Assembly (NCBI RefSeq): GCF_002176815.1
Contig: NZ_CP021648.1
Span: forward strand, 1,496,001-1,560,000
Direction of reading: 5' to 3'
Source: Acidovorax sp. T1
Lineage (GTDB): Bacteria; Pseudomonadota; Gammaproteobacteria; Burkholderiales; Burkholderiaceae_C
Length of the DNA stretch: 64,000 nt
The position numbers and the translations under genes are program-made. The notes under the pieces are model-generated. The model was not told the origin of the DNA. It searched no databases and saw only the letters and a list, made by a program, of their open reading frames with translations. Below, piece after piece: positions 37,065 through 47,462 of the stretch (position 1 is its first letter; each line of letters starts with the position of its first letter).

Positions 37065-38069
37065 TCAGGCCATATCAGCTGCGCAGGGCAGGTGCATGCC
37101 GTCGGAGGTGGTCAGGGCCTGTGCGGCGCGCACGGCGCGGGCCGTGGCGATGGCCGTGGCTTCGGCCGCCATGGTGGCCAGCACCAGCATGCCAAGGTGT
37201 TGGCCCGAAACGCCGGTGCCCAGGGTGAACAGTGTGTCGCCATCGGACAGGGTGTGCACCGGGTTGATGCTGCGCGCCAGCCCGTCATGGGCGGCCACGG
37301 CCAGCCGATGGGCCTGCACCTTGGTGATGACCGCATCGGTGGCCACCACGCCGATGGTGGTGTTGGTGCCGGCCAGCAAGGGTTGTGGAAGCTCGCCGCG
37401 CAGCAGGGCGCGGCGGGTGTCGAGCAGATGCAGGCCGTCTGTGGTGCGGGCGCCGGCAATCAGCTGGGCGGTGTCGGGGTCGAGCACATCGCCCAGGGCG
37501 TTGCAGGCGATGAGGGCACCCATGGTGACGCCACCCACGGTGATCGACGCGGTGCCCACGCCGCCCTTCATGGCCCGCTGCATGCCAAAAACCTTGCCGA
37601 CGGCGGCACCGGTGCCGGCGCCCACATTGCCCTCGGCCGGGTCTGCGGTGGATGCGGCAGCGCAAGCGGTATAGCCCGCAGCGGCGTCGGGGCGGATGCG
37701 CATGTCGCCCACCAGCAGGTCAAACAGCACGGCGGCGGGCACGATGGGCAGGCGGCCCACCGCCACGTCAAAACCCACGCCGCGTTCCTCCAGCCAGCGC
37801 ACGGCGCCGGTGGCGGCGTCCAGCCCCCAGGCGCTGCCGCCGGCCAGCATGATGGCGTGCACCTTTTCGACCAGATTGCACGGGTCGAGCAGATCTGTCT
37901 CGCGCGTTCCGGGCGCTGCGCCGCGCACATCGACGCCGCCCACGGCACCTTCGCGCGCCATGACCACGGTGCAGCCCGTGGGGCGGCGCGTGTCGGTGAA
38001 GTGGCCTACCTCGATGCCGGCCACGCGGGTGATGCTGCCAGCGTCGCTGGCGGGAAGGCGTGCGTTCAT
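37065..38069 (-). CDS. P1-family peptidase (DmpA/BapA-like aminopeptidase)
   Basis: This 334-residue Ntn-like hydrolase of family S58 self-cleaves to expose an N-terminal Thr/Ser nucleophile and then hydrolyses N-terminal or beta-amino acyl peptides. Family signatures are VGHFTDTRRPTGCTVV near the start, LAGGSAWGLDAATGAVRWLE, and the likely cleavage site in LAGTNTTIGVVATDA. Length is typical of the subgroup. It precedes the TAXI gene by about 45 bp on the same strand. Confidence 0.88.
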   Translation of the reverse strand: MNARLPASDAGSITRVAGIEVGHFTDTRRPTGCTVVMAREGAVGGVDVRGAAPGTRETDLLDPCNLVEKVHAIMLAGGSAWGLDAATGAVRWLEERGVGFDVAVGRLPIVPAAVLFDLLVGDMRIRPDAAAGYTACAAASTADPAEGNVGAGTGAAVGKVFGMQRAMKGGVGTASITVGGVTMGALIACNALGDVLDPDTAQLIAGARTTDGLHLLDTRRALLRGELPQPLLAGTNTTIGVVATDAVITKVQAHRLAVAAHDGLARSINPVHTLSDGDTLFTLGTGVSGQHLGMLVLATMAAEATAIATARAVRAAQALTTSDGMHLPCAADMA

Positions 38070-38113
38070 GGCCGGTGATTATGGTGCCCGGCGCGGCACC
38101 CTCCGTTGTGGGA

Positions 38114-40315
<2,202 letters not shown>

Positions 40316-40376
40316 GCGGGCCTTTCTGGCGGGATGCACGGGTAAGAACGTGAACACATTCTAAAGGTGTCGTGGC

Positions 40377-40769
40377 TCAGCGCGCGGCTTCCATGCGGGT
40401 GACGAAGTACCCTGCACTTTGCTGTTCCGCCCGGAAGCGCACCTTGTCGCCCGGCTGGAAGGGGGCGAGCATGCTCGCGTCGTTCACGCGGAACACCATG
40501 GTCATGGGCGGCATACCCAGGTTCTTGATCTCGCCATGGCGCAGCGTGACCTTGAGCGTGCGCGGGTCCCAGCGGGTGATTTCGCCTTCGCTCAGCTCAC
40601 TATGGTCTGCTGGCGCGATGCCAGGGGATTCTTGTGCGGCCGGTGAGGCAGGGGCCGTGGCGGGGTGGTGGCTGCCATGGTCGTCAGCCGCGGCGGGGGC
40701 CTGCGCCAGGGCCTGGGCCAGCGCGCTGGCCAGCAACAGTGCGGCGGTGGAGTGGGCGAGTGGTTTCAT
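40377..40769 (-). CDS. CusF-like periplasmic copper-binding protein
   Basis: This 130-residue exported protein has a signal peptide (MKPLAHSTAALLLASALAQA), a His-rich linker, and a C-terminal small beta-barrel with the CusF-type motif M86-P-P-M89-T-M91. In CusF a tryptophan caps the copper; here the equivalent position is methionine. It would carry Cu(I) in the periplasm to an exporter or to the oxidase. Its ATG overlaps the stop of the DUF411 gene by 4 bp (ATGA), so translation is coupled. Confidence 0.87.
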   Translation of the reverse strand: MKPLAHSTAALLLASALAQALAQAPAAADDHGSHHPATAPASPAAQESPGIAPADHSELSEGEITRWDPRTLKVTLRHGEIKNLGMPPMTMVFRVNDASMLAPFQPGDKVRFRAEQQSAGYFVTRMEAAR

Positions 40770-41296
40770 GACGATGCCTTCTGGTTGTAGCTCTTGAAGA
40801 TGCGGGTGCTGCCATCGCGCGCCACCAGCAGCACGTCGTAGGGGTCGCGGCGGTTGCCGTAAACCGCGCCGTCCATGCCGGGCGAGCCCACCGGCATGCC
40901 TGGCACCGTGAGGCCCAGCGCCTTGGGTTTTTGCTGCAGCAGCGCGCGCACATCGCTGGCGGGTACATGGCCCTCGATCAGGTAGCCGCCCACGAGTGCG
41001 GTGTGGCACGAGCCCAGCTTTTGCGGCAGGCCCAGGCGGGAGCGCACCGCGTTGTTGCCGGTGTCGTGGATGGTGAAGCTGAAACCGTTGGCTTCCATGT
41101 GGGCGATCCAGTCATGGCAGCAGCCGCAGCTGGGGTCTTTCCAGACCTCGATGGCGGTGCCGGTGGCGGCGCGCACGAGGCGCGGCGCCATGAGGGCTGC
41201 GCCGGTCAGGGGTAACGCGGCCAGCAGCAGATGGCGGCGACTCAGGCCGCTGTGGGGGGTGGTGGGGGCGGCAGAAAAAACCGGGGTTTTGAACAT
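40766..41296 (-). CDS. DUF411 metal-binding protein, Tat-exported
   Basis: This 176-residue protein starts with a twin-arginine signal (LSRRHLLLAALPLTGAAL) followed by a DUF411 domain carrying the cysteine cluster DPSCGCCHDW (C57, C59, C60) and later LGSCHTALVGGYLIEGHVP. DUF411 proteins recur in copper and silver operons; their precise chemistry is not known. It lies 54 bp downstream of the cupredoxin and is coupled to the CusF-like gene. Confidence 0.9.
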   Translation of the reverse strand: MFKTPVFSAAPTTPHSGLSRRHLLLAALPLTGAALMAPRLVRAATGTAIEVWKDPSCGCCHDWIAHMEANGFSFTIHDTGNNAVRSRLGLPQKLGSCHTALVGGYLIEGHVPASDVRALLQQKPKALGLTVPGMPVGSPGMDGAVYGNRRDPYDVLLVARDGSTRIFKSYNQKASS

Positions 41297-41350
41297 GGTG
41301 GAGGCTTTCGATGTGAATGGAGAAACTTGTGAGCAACTTGTTTTGGCAAG

Positions 41351-41848
41351 TCAACGGCTGCGCGGCCGCACGGTGATGGTTCCGGTCATGCCGGCCGCGT
41401 AGTGGCCGGGGATCAGGCAGGCAAAGTCAAAGGTGCCGGGCCGGTTGAAGTGCCAGACGATGTCGCCGCGCTGGCCCGCGCGCACATGGGCCATGTAGGG
41501 CGCGTCGTGTTCCATGTCGGGAAACTTCTGCATCATCTGCGCATGCTGGTCGAGTTCGGCTTGGGTGCCCAGCACGATCTCGTGCAGCACCTTGCCCTTG
41601 TTCTGGGCGCGCAGGCGCACGGTGTCGCCTTCCTGCACTTCGATATGGCTCGGGGAAAAGCGCATGTCGTCGCCCATGCGGATGGTGATGGTGCGGCCCA
41701 CGGCAGCGGCATCGCCGGCAATGCCCCAGTCCTTTTGCTCTTTGACCACGGCGGCGCTGGCGGCATGGTGCGGCATGGTTTCATGGCCAAAAGAGGCGTT
41801 AGCGCTTATGAATAAAGCGCAAGCAGCTATGAATTTGATAGTTTTCAT
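41351..41848 (-). CDS. Cupredoxin (plastocyanin/azurin-like), exported
   Basis: This 165-residue periplasmic blue-copper protein has type 1 copper ligands H89, C144, H149 and M154 in LHEIVLG and FACLIPGHYAAGM. It would shuttle electrons or copper for the oxidase encoded just upstream. The signal peptide MKTIKFIAACALFISANA is encoded by a copy of the dispersed repeat, which supplies its hydrophobic core. It is 25 bp downstream of the multicopper oxidase. Confidence 0.9.
   Translation of the reverse strand: MKTIKFIAACALFISANASFGHETMPHHAASAAVVKEQKDWGIAGDAAAVGRTITIRMGDDMRFSPSHIEVQEGDTVRLRAQNKGKVLHEIVLGTQAELDQHAQMMQKFPDMEHDAPYMAHVRAGQRGDIVWHFNRPGTFDFACLIPGHYAAGMTGTITVRPRSR
41797..41842 (-). repeat. 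Dispersed AGCGCTT-type repeat, copy 7, inside a coding region
   Basis: Reading the gene strand: ATAGCTGCTTGCGCTT, loop, ATAAGCGCTAACGCC. It lies wholly within codons 5-18 of the cupredoxin gene and encodes the signal-peptide core. Confidence 0.8.
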
Positions 41849-41873
41849 GGTGAAGTCCTCGTTGGGTGCGGGT

Positions 41874-43268
41874 TCAATGTGGGTGGCCGCTGGCGGCGGG
41901 CTTGCGTGCGTTGGCGGCGCCGGGGGCGGTGCCAGGGGTGTCGGTGCGTGCGGGGCGTGGCGTGCTGGCGGGTGCGCCCGTCCATTCATAGGCCTGCGTG
42001 CCCGGCGGCTGCTTGAAGTCGCCGGGGTCGCGGTAGTCGCCCGCTCTCTGGTCGGCGCGCACTTTCAGCGTGGTGAACATGCCGCCCATCTCCAGTGGGC
42101 CAAACGGCCCGGTGCCGGTCATCATGGGGAAGGTGTTGTCGGGCAGCGGCATCTCCATGGCGCCCATGTCGGCCATGCCGCGCTCGCCCATCACCATGTA
42201 GTCGGGCACGATCTTCTGGATCTTGCCGACCAGGCCCCGATGATCGACGCCAATCATGGTCGGCACGCTGTGGCCCATGGCGCCCATGGTGTGGTGGCTT
42301 TTGTGGCAGTGCAGCGCCCAGTCGCCGGGCTCGTCGGCAATGAAATCGACCTGCCGCATCTGGCCCACGGCCACGTCGGTGGTTACCTCGGGCCAGCGCG
42401 CGCTTTTGGGCACGGGGCCGCCGTCGGTGCCGGTCACTTCAAATTCGTGGCCGTGCAGGTGGATGGGGTGGTTGGTCATGGTGAGGTTGCCCACGCGGAT
42501 GCGCACGCGCTCGCCCTGACGTGCCACCAGCGGACTGATGGCGGGGAAGACGCGGCTGTTGAAGCACCAGATGTTGTGGTCTAGCATGGTGTTGACTTTG
42601 GGGGTCAGGCTGCCGGGCTCCACGTCAAACGCGTTGAGTAAAAAAGCGTAGTCGCGCTGCACCTTGGCGATGTGCGGGTGCGCGGCCCCCTTGCCCACAT
42701 TCGGGTGGGTGATCCACAGGCCCATCATGCCCATGGCCATTTGCACCATCTCGTCGGCATGCGGGTGGTACATGAAGGTGCCGGGGCGGCGCGCCTCGAA
42801 CTCGTAGACAAAGGTCTTGCCTGGCTGGATGCCCGGCTGGTTGAGCCCGCCCACGCCGTCCATGCCGTTGGGCAGGCGCTGGCCGTGCCAGTGGATGGTG
42901 GTGTGCTCGGGCAGGCGGTTGGTGACGAAGATGCGCACGCGGTCGCCCTCGACCACCTCGATGGTGGGACCGGGGCTTTGGCCGTTGTAGCCCCACATAT
43001 TCACCACGAAGCCGGGCGCCACCTCGCGCACCACGGGCTCGGCCACCAGGTGGAATTCCTTGACACCAGCGTTCATGCGCCAGGGGGCGGTCCAGCCGTT
43101 CAGGGTGACCACCGGGTTGTAGGGGCGGCCCGTGGGCGGGTGCAGCGGCGGCGCGGTGTCGGCGCTGGTCTGCAGGGCGGGCTCGGGCAGCGCGGCCAGG
43201 GCCACGCGGCTGACGGAGGCAGCGGCCACGGCGGTGGCGGCGCCAGAGAAGAAATTGCGACGGTTCAT
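41874..43268 (-). CDS. Multicopper oxidase, Tat-exported
   Basis: This 464-residue oxidase is exported folded by the Tat path (MNRRNFFSGAATAVAAASVS). Four copper-binding blocks are in order: HWHGQRLPNG, MYHPHADEM, NHPIHLHGHEFEV and ALHCHKSHHTMG. The C-terminal 100 residues are Met-, Pro- and His-rich. It likely oxidises Cu(I) in the periplasm. The gene starts one base after the TolC-like stop, so it is tightly coupled to it. Confidence 0.92.
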   Translation of the reverse strand: MNRRNFFSGAATAVAAASVSRVALAALPEPALQTSADTAPPLHPPTGRPYNPVVTLNGWTAPWRMNAGVKEFHLVAEPVVREVAPGFVVNMWGYNGQSPGPTIEVVEGDRVRIFVTNRLPEHTTIHWHGQRLPNGMDGVGGLNQPGIQPGKTFVYEFEARRPGTFMYHPHADEMVQMAMGMMGLWITHPNVGKGAAHPHIAKVQRDYAFLLNAFDVEPGSLTPKVNTMLDHNIWCFNSRVFPAISPLVARQGERVRIRVGNLTMTNHPIHLHGHEFEVTGTDGGPVPKSARWPEVTTDVAVGQMRQVDFIADEPGDWALHCHKSHHTMGAMGHSVPTMIGVDHRGLVGKIQKIVPDYMVMGERGMADMGAMEMPLPDNTFPMMTGTGPFGPLEMGGMFTTLKVRADQRAGDYRDPGDFKQPPGTQAYEWTGAPASTPRPARTDTPGTAPGAANARKPAASGHPH

Positions 43269-43269
43269 G

Positions 43270-44694
43270 TCAGTGGCCTTGTGGGGTGGTGGTGGCTGCG
43301 GCGCCGGAGGTGAGGCCCTGCAATGCGCCTGGCGACGTGCCAGTGAGTGCCAGTTGCAGATCCGTCTCGGCCAGCCAGAAGTCGCGTTGCGCTTCGATGG
43401 CGTTGGCCACGGCCTGGGTGCTGGCGCGGGCCTCGGCCAGCAGCTCCCACACGCTGGCCAGCATGCCGTTGTAGCGCAACGTGGTCTCGTCGCTGATGAA
43501 CTGGCGCAGGGGCACGACCTCGCCTTGCTGCTGGCGTGCCAGATCGAGCGCGGTGCGGTAGGTGCGCCAGGCGCTGCGCACCTCGCTGCGGGCGCGCACG
43601 GCGGTGTCTTGCAGCTGGGCGGCGCTTTGCTCTACCTCGGCCTGGGCGCGGGTGCGGGCGGCTCCGCCCCAGTCAAACAGGGGCAGGGGCAGGTCCAGCT
43701 CCCAGCCGCGCTTTACGTCGCGCTCGCCCGTCGCTCTTTCGGTCGTGGTGTTGCGGGTGTAAGCCAGGCCGATATCGCCAAACACGGCCCCCACACGGCT
43801 CCAGCCTTGTCGGATGGCCTGGGTGTCGAGCTGGCGGCGGGCAGCCTGCACATCGAGGCGCTCGCGCAGCGCGGTGGCTTCGATGCCGTCCGCAGGCAAT
43901 GCAGTGGCGGGCAGGGCGGGTAATTGATCTGCCAGGCGGTACTGCGCCTGCAGGCCCCAAACGCCCAGACGGCGGCTGAGCTGCTCGCGCTCTGTGGCGG
44001 CGGCCAGGCGAGCGCGGGCCAGCTGGGCGCGGGTTTCGTGCAGCACGGCCTGTTCGCGCGCCAGTTGCAGGCGGCTCCAGTTGCCCACGCGCGCCATGCG
44101 GCGGGCCAGCTCGGCACCGGTTTCGGCGGCCTCGGCCATGCGCTCGTGCGCGGCGGCCACCTGCTCGGCAGCCACGGCACGCAGCCAGGCGCGGCGCGTG
44201 TCGGAGGCCAGCGTGACCACTTCTTGTGCGGTTTGCAGCGTGGCAACCTGCATGCGCTCGGCCTGCCGGGCGGTGCGCCAGGGAAGGGTGACGAGGTCCA
44301 GCAGGCTGAAGCTCAGGGTGCGCTCGATTTCGCGCTCCTGGCTGTTGGTGAATCGCCCCAGCGCCAGGTGCGGGTTGGGTAGCGTGATGGCCTGCACGCG
44401 CTCGGCATCGGCCACGCCCAGTGCGGCCAGCCTGGCGTGCAGGCCGGGGTTGTTGAGCAGCGCAATGCGCACGGCAGCGTCTTGCGTGAGGGGCTGGGCC
44501 AGCCAACCCTGGATGGATTGCTGCGCCTGGGCGCGGGCGGCTGGGTCGGCAGCGGGCAGGGCGGCTTGTACACCACCGGTGCGGCCCGCCGTGAGCGCAG
44601 CCACGTCGCCGCGCAGGCCGTCGGGCGAAACGCTGGCACAGCCGGCCAGGAAGGCGACAGCGCCCAGCAGGGACAGGCGATGGATGGCGCTCAT
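43270..44694 (-). CDS. TolC-family outer-membrane channel lipoprotein
   Basis: This 474-residue protein has a lipobox FLAGC (Cys19) and two repeats of the outer-membrane efflux fold: long helices (ARRLAAATEREQLSRRLG-like segments) and beta parts, with the second repeat ending near 455. TolC homologues of the CusC type form outer-membrane exits for RND metal pumps. No CusA/CusB-like partner is in this operon. Its ATG overlaps the stop of the upstream Met/His-rich gene (ATGA). Confidence 0.9.
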   Translation of the reverse strand: MSAIHRLSLLGAVAFLAGCASVSPDGLRGDVAALTAGRTGGVQAALPAADPAARAQAQQSIQGWLAQPLTQDAAVRIALLNNPGLHARLAALGVADAERVQAITLPNPHLALGRFTNSQEREIERTLSFSLLDLVTLPWRTARQAERMQVATLQTAQEVVTLASDTRRAWLRAVAAEQVAAAHERMAEAAETGAELARRMARVGNWSRLQLAREQAVLHETRAQLARARLAAATEREQLSRRLGVWGLQAQYRLADQLPALPATALPADGIEATALRERLDVQAARRQLDTQAIRQGWSRVGAVFGDIGLAYTRNTTTERATGERDVKRGWELDLPLPLFDWGGAARTRAQAEVEQSAAQLQDTAVRARSEVRSAWRTYRTALDLARQQQGEVVPLRQFISDETTLRYNGMLASVWELLAEARASTQAVANAIEAQRDFWLAETDLQLALTGTSPGALQGLTSGAAATTTPQGH

Positions 44695-45086
44695 GGCTTG
44701 CTCCCCTGCATGGGCATGTGCTGGTGCGGTTGCATGGGCTGGGCGCCATGGCCTGAATGCGGCGGGCTGCCAGTAGATGGCGGCGCACTGGTCGGGGCCA
44801 AGGGTGGCTTGGCTGCCGATTGCTGCTCCCACGCCAGGATGTCGGCGTGGCCGCGCGGGAAGGCGGCGACCGCGTCATGGGCCTCGCGCCAGGCGTTGGG
44901 GCTGGGTGCGTCGTTCCCCAGCGGCATGGGCGTCATCCCGAGGTGAACCAGCGGGGCGCCAGGGGCATCGGGGTTGGCCGCATCCCGCATGGAATCGGGG
45001 GCCTGGGCTAGCGCGATCAGCGGCGTCAGCAGCGCCAGACATGCCGCATGTCGGGGCGAAAAAATCAGTGAATCAGGGGCGCGCAT
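44691..45086 (-). CDS. Met/His/Pro-rich exported protein of the copper operon
   Basis: This 131-residue unrecognised protein has a predicted signal peptide (AACLALLTPLIALA) and a C-terminal tail dense in His, Met, Pro and Gln (HSGHGAQPMQPHQHMPMQG), which looks like a copper-binding tail. Start ATG 45086 is preceded by TGGAGA at good spacing. It ends overlapping the TolC-like gene. A metal-binding role is inferred from composition and position. Confidence 0.7.
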   Translation of the reverse strand: MRAPDSLIFSPRHAACLALLTPLIALAQAPDSMRDAANPDAPGAPLVHLGMTPMPLGNDAPSPNAWREAHDAVAAFPRGHADILAWEQQSAAKPPLAPTSAPPSTGSPPHSGHGAQPMQPHQHMPMQGSKP

Positions 45087-45174
45087 GGCGATCTCCAGAC
45101 AACGAACAAAACGTTGCGCTACCGCCCGATGCGTACGCATCAGGCCATGGCAGACGCACTTCGGGCGTCGGAGA

Positions 45175-45591
45175 TCAGGCGATGGGTGGTTTGATGGTGC
45201 GCGCCGCTTGCACACTGGCAAACGGGACGCTATTGGCAGACCGCACCGCACCACGCAGGTGCAGGGGCTGCGCTGGCAGCGTGGGTGGCGCCAGCATGGC
45301 CGAATGGCAGATGTCGCAGTCAGCGCAGGCTGGGCTGTGCTCGTGCGGGTTGCATCCGTTGGCGGGCGTGTCGTGGCAGCTGGCCGGGGCTGCTGCCTGA
45401 TGGGCATCGCCATGCTCTGCGTGCAATGTGTGTTCCGCGTGGCTCTCGGCTGAGCTCGCTTGCATCTGCAGCATGGCACCCTGCACGGCTTGCACCGGCA
45501 GTGTGGGCATCACCCCGGCGGCCATGGCAGTGCCCATGAGACCCCGAAGGACCAGCATGACCACCAAAGCCAGGGACAGGATGCGACGCAT
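45175..45591 (-). CDS. Cys/His-rich exported protein, CopL/DUF2946-like
   Basis: This 138-residue protein has an N-terminal signal or anchor (MRRILSLALVVMLVLRGLMG). A His-rich middle (SHAEHTLHAEHGDAH) follows, and a cysteine cluster CxxCxxC in SPACADCDICHSA. These features resemble small DUF2946/CopL-like proteins that often head copper operons and may bind metal. It is the first gene of the minus-strand copper run, 88 bp before the next gene. Family assignment is tentative. Confidence 0.65.
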   Translation of the reverse strand: MRRILSLALVVMLVLRGLMGTAMAAGVMPTLPVQAVQGAMLQMQASSAESHAEHTLHAEHGDAHQAAAPASCHDTPANGCNPHEHSPACADCDICHSAMLAPPTLPAQPLHLRGAVRSANSVPFASVQAARTIKPPIA

Positions 45592-45678
45592 GGGTGAATG
45601 ATAGGCGCAAGCGCGAAAAGGTTCCGTGGTGCTGGGGGGCAGCCCTTGTTGCGTTGGGCTGGTGCCGCAATCCAGCGG

Positions 45679-46269
45679 CTACACCGCCATGTAGCGCCCG
45701 GGCCGGTGGTTCATGGCCAGCACCAGGTTCAGCGCCACGGCGCCGGCAATGGACCAGAGCACGCGCACGGGCTCCACCGACCACAGCGCCAGCAGCACGA
45801 TGCAGCAGTCCACGGCCATTTGCACCTTGCCAGCGCGCCAGCCGTAGCGGTCCTGCAGATACAGGGCCGCAATGCCCACACCGCCCAGGCTGCAGCGGTG
45901 GCGAAACAGCACCAGAAAGCCCGTGCCCGTGATCAACCCGCCAGCGATGGCGGCATACAGGGGTTGCAGCTGCGAGAACTGCAGCAACTGCGCCTGCAGC
46001 TCGGTCAGTACCGACAGCAGCAGCACGGCGGCAAAGGTCTTGAGCGTGAACTCACGCCCCAGCTTGCGCAGGGCCAGCCAGTAAAACGGCAGGTTGAGCA
46101 CGAAGAAAATCTTGCCAAAGCCGACGCCCGTGGCGTAGTGCAGCAAAAAAGCCAGCCCGGCCGTGCCACCCGTCAGCAGCCCGGCACTGGTGAAAAACGC
46201 CACGCCCACCGAGATCAGCAGCACGCCGGTGAACATCGCCACCGCGTCTTCGGTGGCGGTGTGCGGCAC
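45679..46269 (-). CDS. YitT family membrane protein
   Basis: This 196-residue protein has about five or six hydrophobic helices of the YitT/DUF161-like family (GLLTGGTAGLAFLLHYATG; RHRCSLGGVGIAALYLQ). Function is unknown; members often sit near sulfur or amino-acid genes. GTG 46269 is the only obvious start in frame. A C-rich run just upstream puts an ATG-initiated leader (MTRPTTAPRPHHDTARRQ) in another frame, so a frameshift or sequence error near 46270-46330 could hide the true start. Confidence 0.75.
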   Translation of the reverse strand: MPHTATEDAVAMFTGVLLISVGVAFFTSAGLLTGGTAGLAFLLHYATGVGFGKIFFVLNLPFYWLALRKLGREFTLKTFAAVLLLSVLTELQAQLLQFSQLQPLYAAIAGGLITGTGFLVLFRHRCSLGGVGIAALYLQDRYGWRAGKVQMAVDCCIVLLALWSVEPVRVLWSIAGAVALNLVLAMNHRPGRYMAV

Positions 46270-46421
46270 GCTGGCGGCGGGCGGTGTCGTGGTGGGGGCG
46301 GGGGGCAGTGGTCGGGCGGGTCATGGCAGTCGGGCGGGGCGGGAGTGGATTGGAGCATGCAAGGGCGGTGCCCGGCTTGCTTTGCGTCAACCCTGGGCGT
46401 GTCGGGTGGGCTGAGTTTGCA

Positions 46422-46470
46422 ATGAAACTGATAGCTGCTAGCGATTATGTAGTAAGCGCTTGGGCGTGTT
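46422..46470 (+). repeat. Dispersed AGCGCTT-type repeat, copy 8
   Basis: AAACTGATAGCTGCTAGCGATT, loop, TAAGCGCTTGGGCGTG in its arms; the first arm has one changed base. Confidence 0.7.
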
Positions 46471-46540
46471 TTGTGCAGTGGAAAGGTCTTTCTGGTGACG
46501 CAGGCCGGGGCCATCTGGCAAAACCCTGAAACGCTACTGA

Positions 46541-46592
46541 AGTGATAGCTGCTTGCGCTTTGCAGTCAAGCGCTGGATCGGTATTTTGTTTC
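46541..46592 (+). repeat. Dispersed AGCGCTT-type repeat, copy 9
   Basis: GTGATAGCTGCTTGCGCTTT, loop, CAAGCGCTGGATCGG. It lies 119 bp after copy 8, in the same orientation. Confidence 0.75.
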
Positions 46593-46627
46593 AAATGCCG
46601 CGGTGGCGCGGACGCTATGATCCGCCC

Positions 46628-47428
46628 ATGCTCTCCCACCTGCCCGGTTATTCGTTGCCCGAGCGCCTGTGGCGCACCGCACGGCGCTGGGCGCTGGCCT
46701 GGGGGCGCATCGTGTACCTGGGTGCCGTGGTTCTGGTGTTGGTGCTGTCGCCATCCAGTTACACCCGGGCGGCCCGCCGCACGCTGGCGCGCCATATCTA
46801 CCTTGATACAGCGCCCATCCTGATGGGGTTCACGGTGCTGGCAGCATTGCTGGCCCTGGTCATCACCCGCATCGTGGTGGTGACGGCGCTGAGTTATGGC
46901 TTGTCGCGCTATGCGCTCGAAATGGTGATCCGGGTGCTGGTGCTTGAACTCATTCCGCTCACGGCCACGCTGTTCGTTGCGATGCGCTGCACCATTCCCC
47001 AAGGCACGCAACTGGCGCTGCTGCGCCAGTCGGGCCACTTTGACGCGCTGCGGGCCCAAGGTGGCGACCCGGTGCGCATGGAGCTGCTGCCGCGCGTGGT
47101 GGCCGGCGTGTTTGCCAGCATCACGCTGGCGGCGTTGTCGTGTGTGGTGGCGCTGGTCATGGCCTACCTTAGCGTGTATGGCTTCAACCTGGCGGGCCTG
47201 CCCAGCTACACGCGCATGTTCGGCCATGTGTTCTCGCCGGCGGTGACGCTGGTGTTTGTGCTCAAGACGCTGTTTTCCAGCCTGGCCGTGGCCTTGATTC
47301 CCACCACGGCCGGCATGTACGACGCGGGCGACGGCGCCGCGCCCGACTCCGAGCTGGGCGGCCTCGCGCGCATGTTTGCCGTGCTGCTGCTGATCGAGGT
47401 GGGCTCGCTCGTCGGCAACTACTATTGA
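46628..47428 (+). CDS. MlaE-family ABC transporter permease
   Basis: This 266-residue inner-membrane permease has about five hydrophobic helices. The MlaE-type core has LELIPLTATLFVAMRC and a GTQLALLRQSGHFDALRAQG loop, and the C terminus ends VGSLVGNYY. It matches permeases of MCE systems that move phospholipids between membranes. It is followed by an MCE protein and an auxiliary lipoprotein, but no ATP-binding gene is adjacent. ATG 46628 was chosen because the open frame upstream overlaps a repeat. Confidence 0.82.
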   Translation: MLSHLPGYSLPERLWRTARRWALAWGRIVYLGAVVLVLVLSPSSYTRAARRTLARHIYLDTAPILMGFTVLAALLALVITRIVVVTALSYGLSRYALEMVIRVLVLELIPLTATLFVAMRCTIPQGTQLALLRQSGHFDALRAQGGDPVRMELLPRVVAGVFASITLAALSCVVALVMAYLSVYGFNLAGLPSYTRMFGHVFSPAVTLVFVLKTLFSSLAVALIPTTAGMYDAGDGAAPDSELGGLARMFAVLLLIEVGSLVGNYY

Positions 47429-47462
47429 TACCGATGGCCTTACCGAACCCTGGCAGCGCTCC

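Larger units (their letters stand above)
46270..46627. other. Intergenic region with two repeat copies
   Basis: This 358-bp stretch between the divergent yitT-like and Mla-like genes holds two copies of the dispersed repeat and a C/G-run rich leader. No gene or clear promoter was recognised by eye. Confidence 0.6.

Noticed and set aside
46270..46330. Frameshift making a longer YitT N terminus
   Set aside because: An ATG leader exists in another frame next to C-runs, but nothing in the sequence proves it is part of the protein; kept only as a caution.
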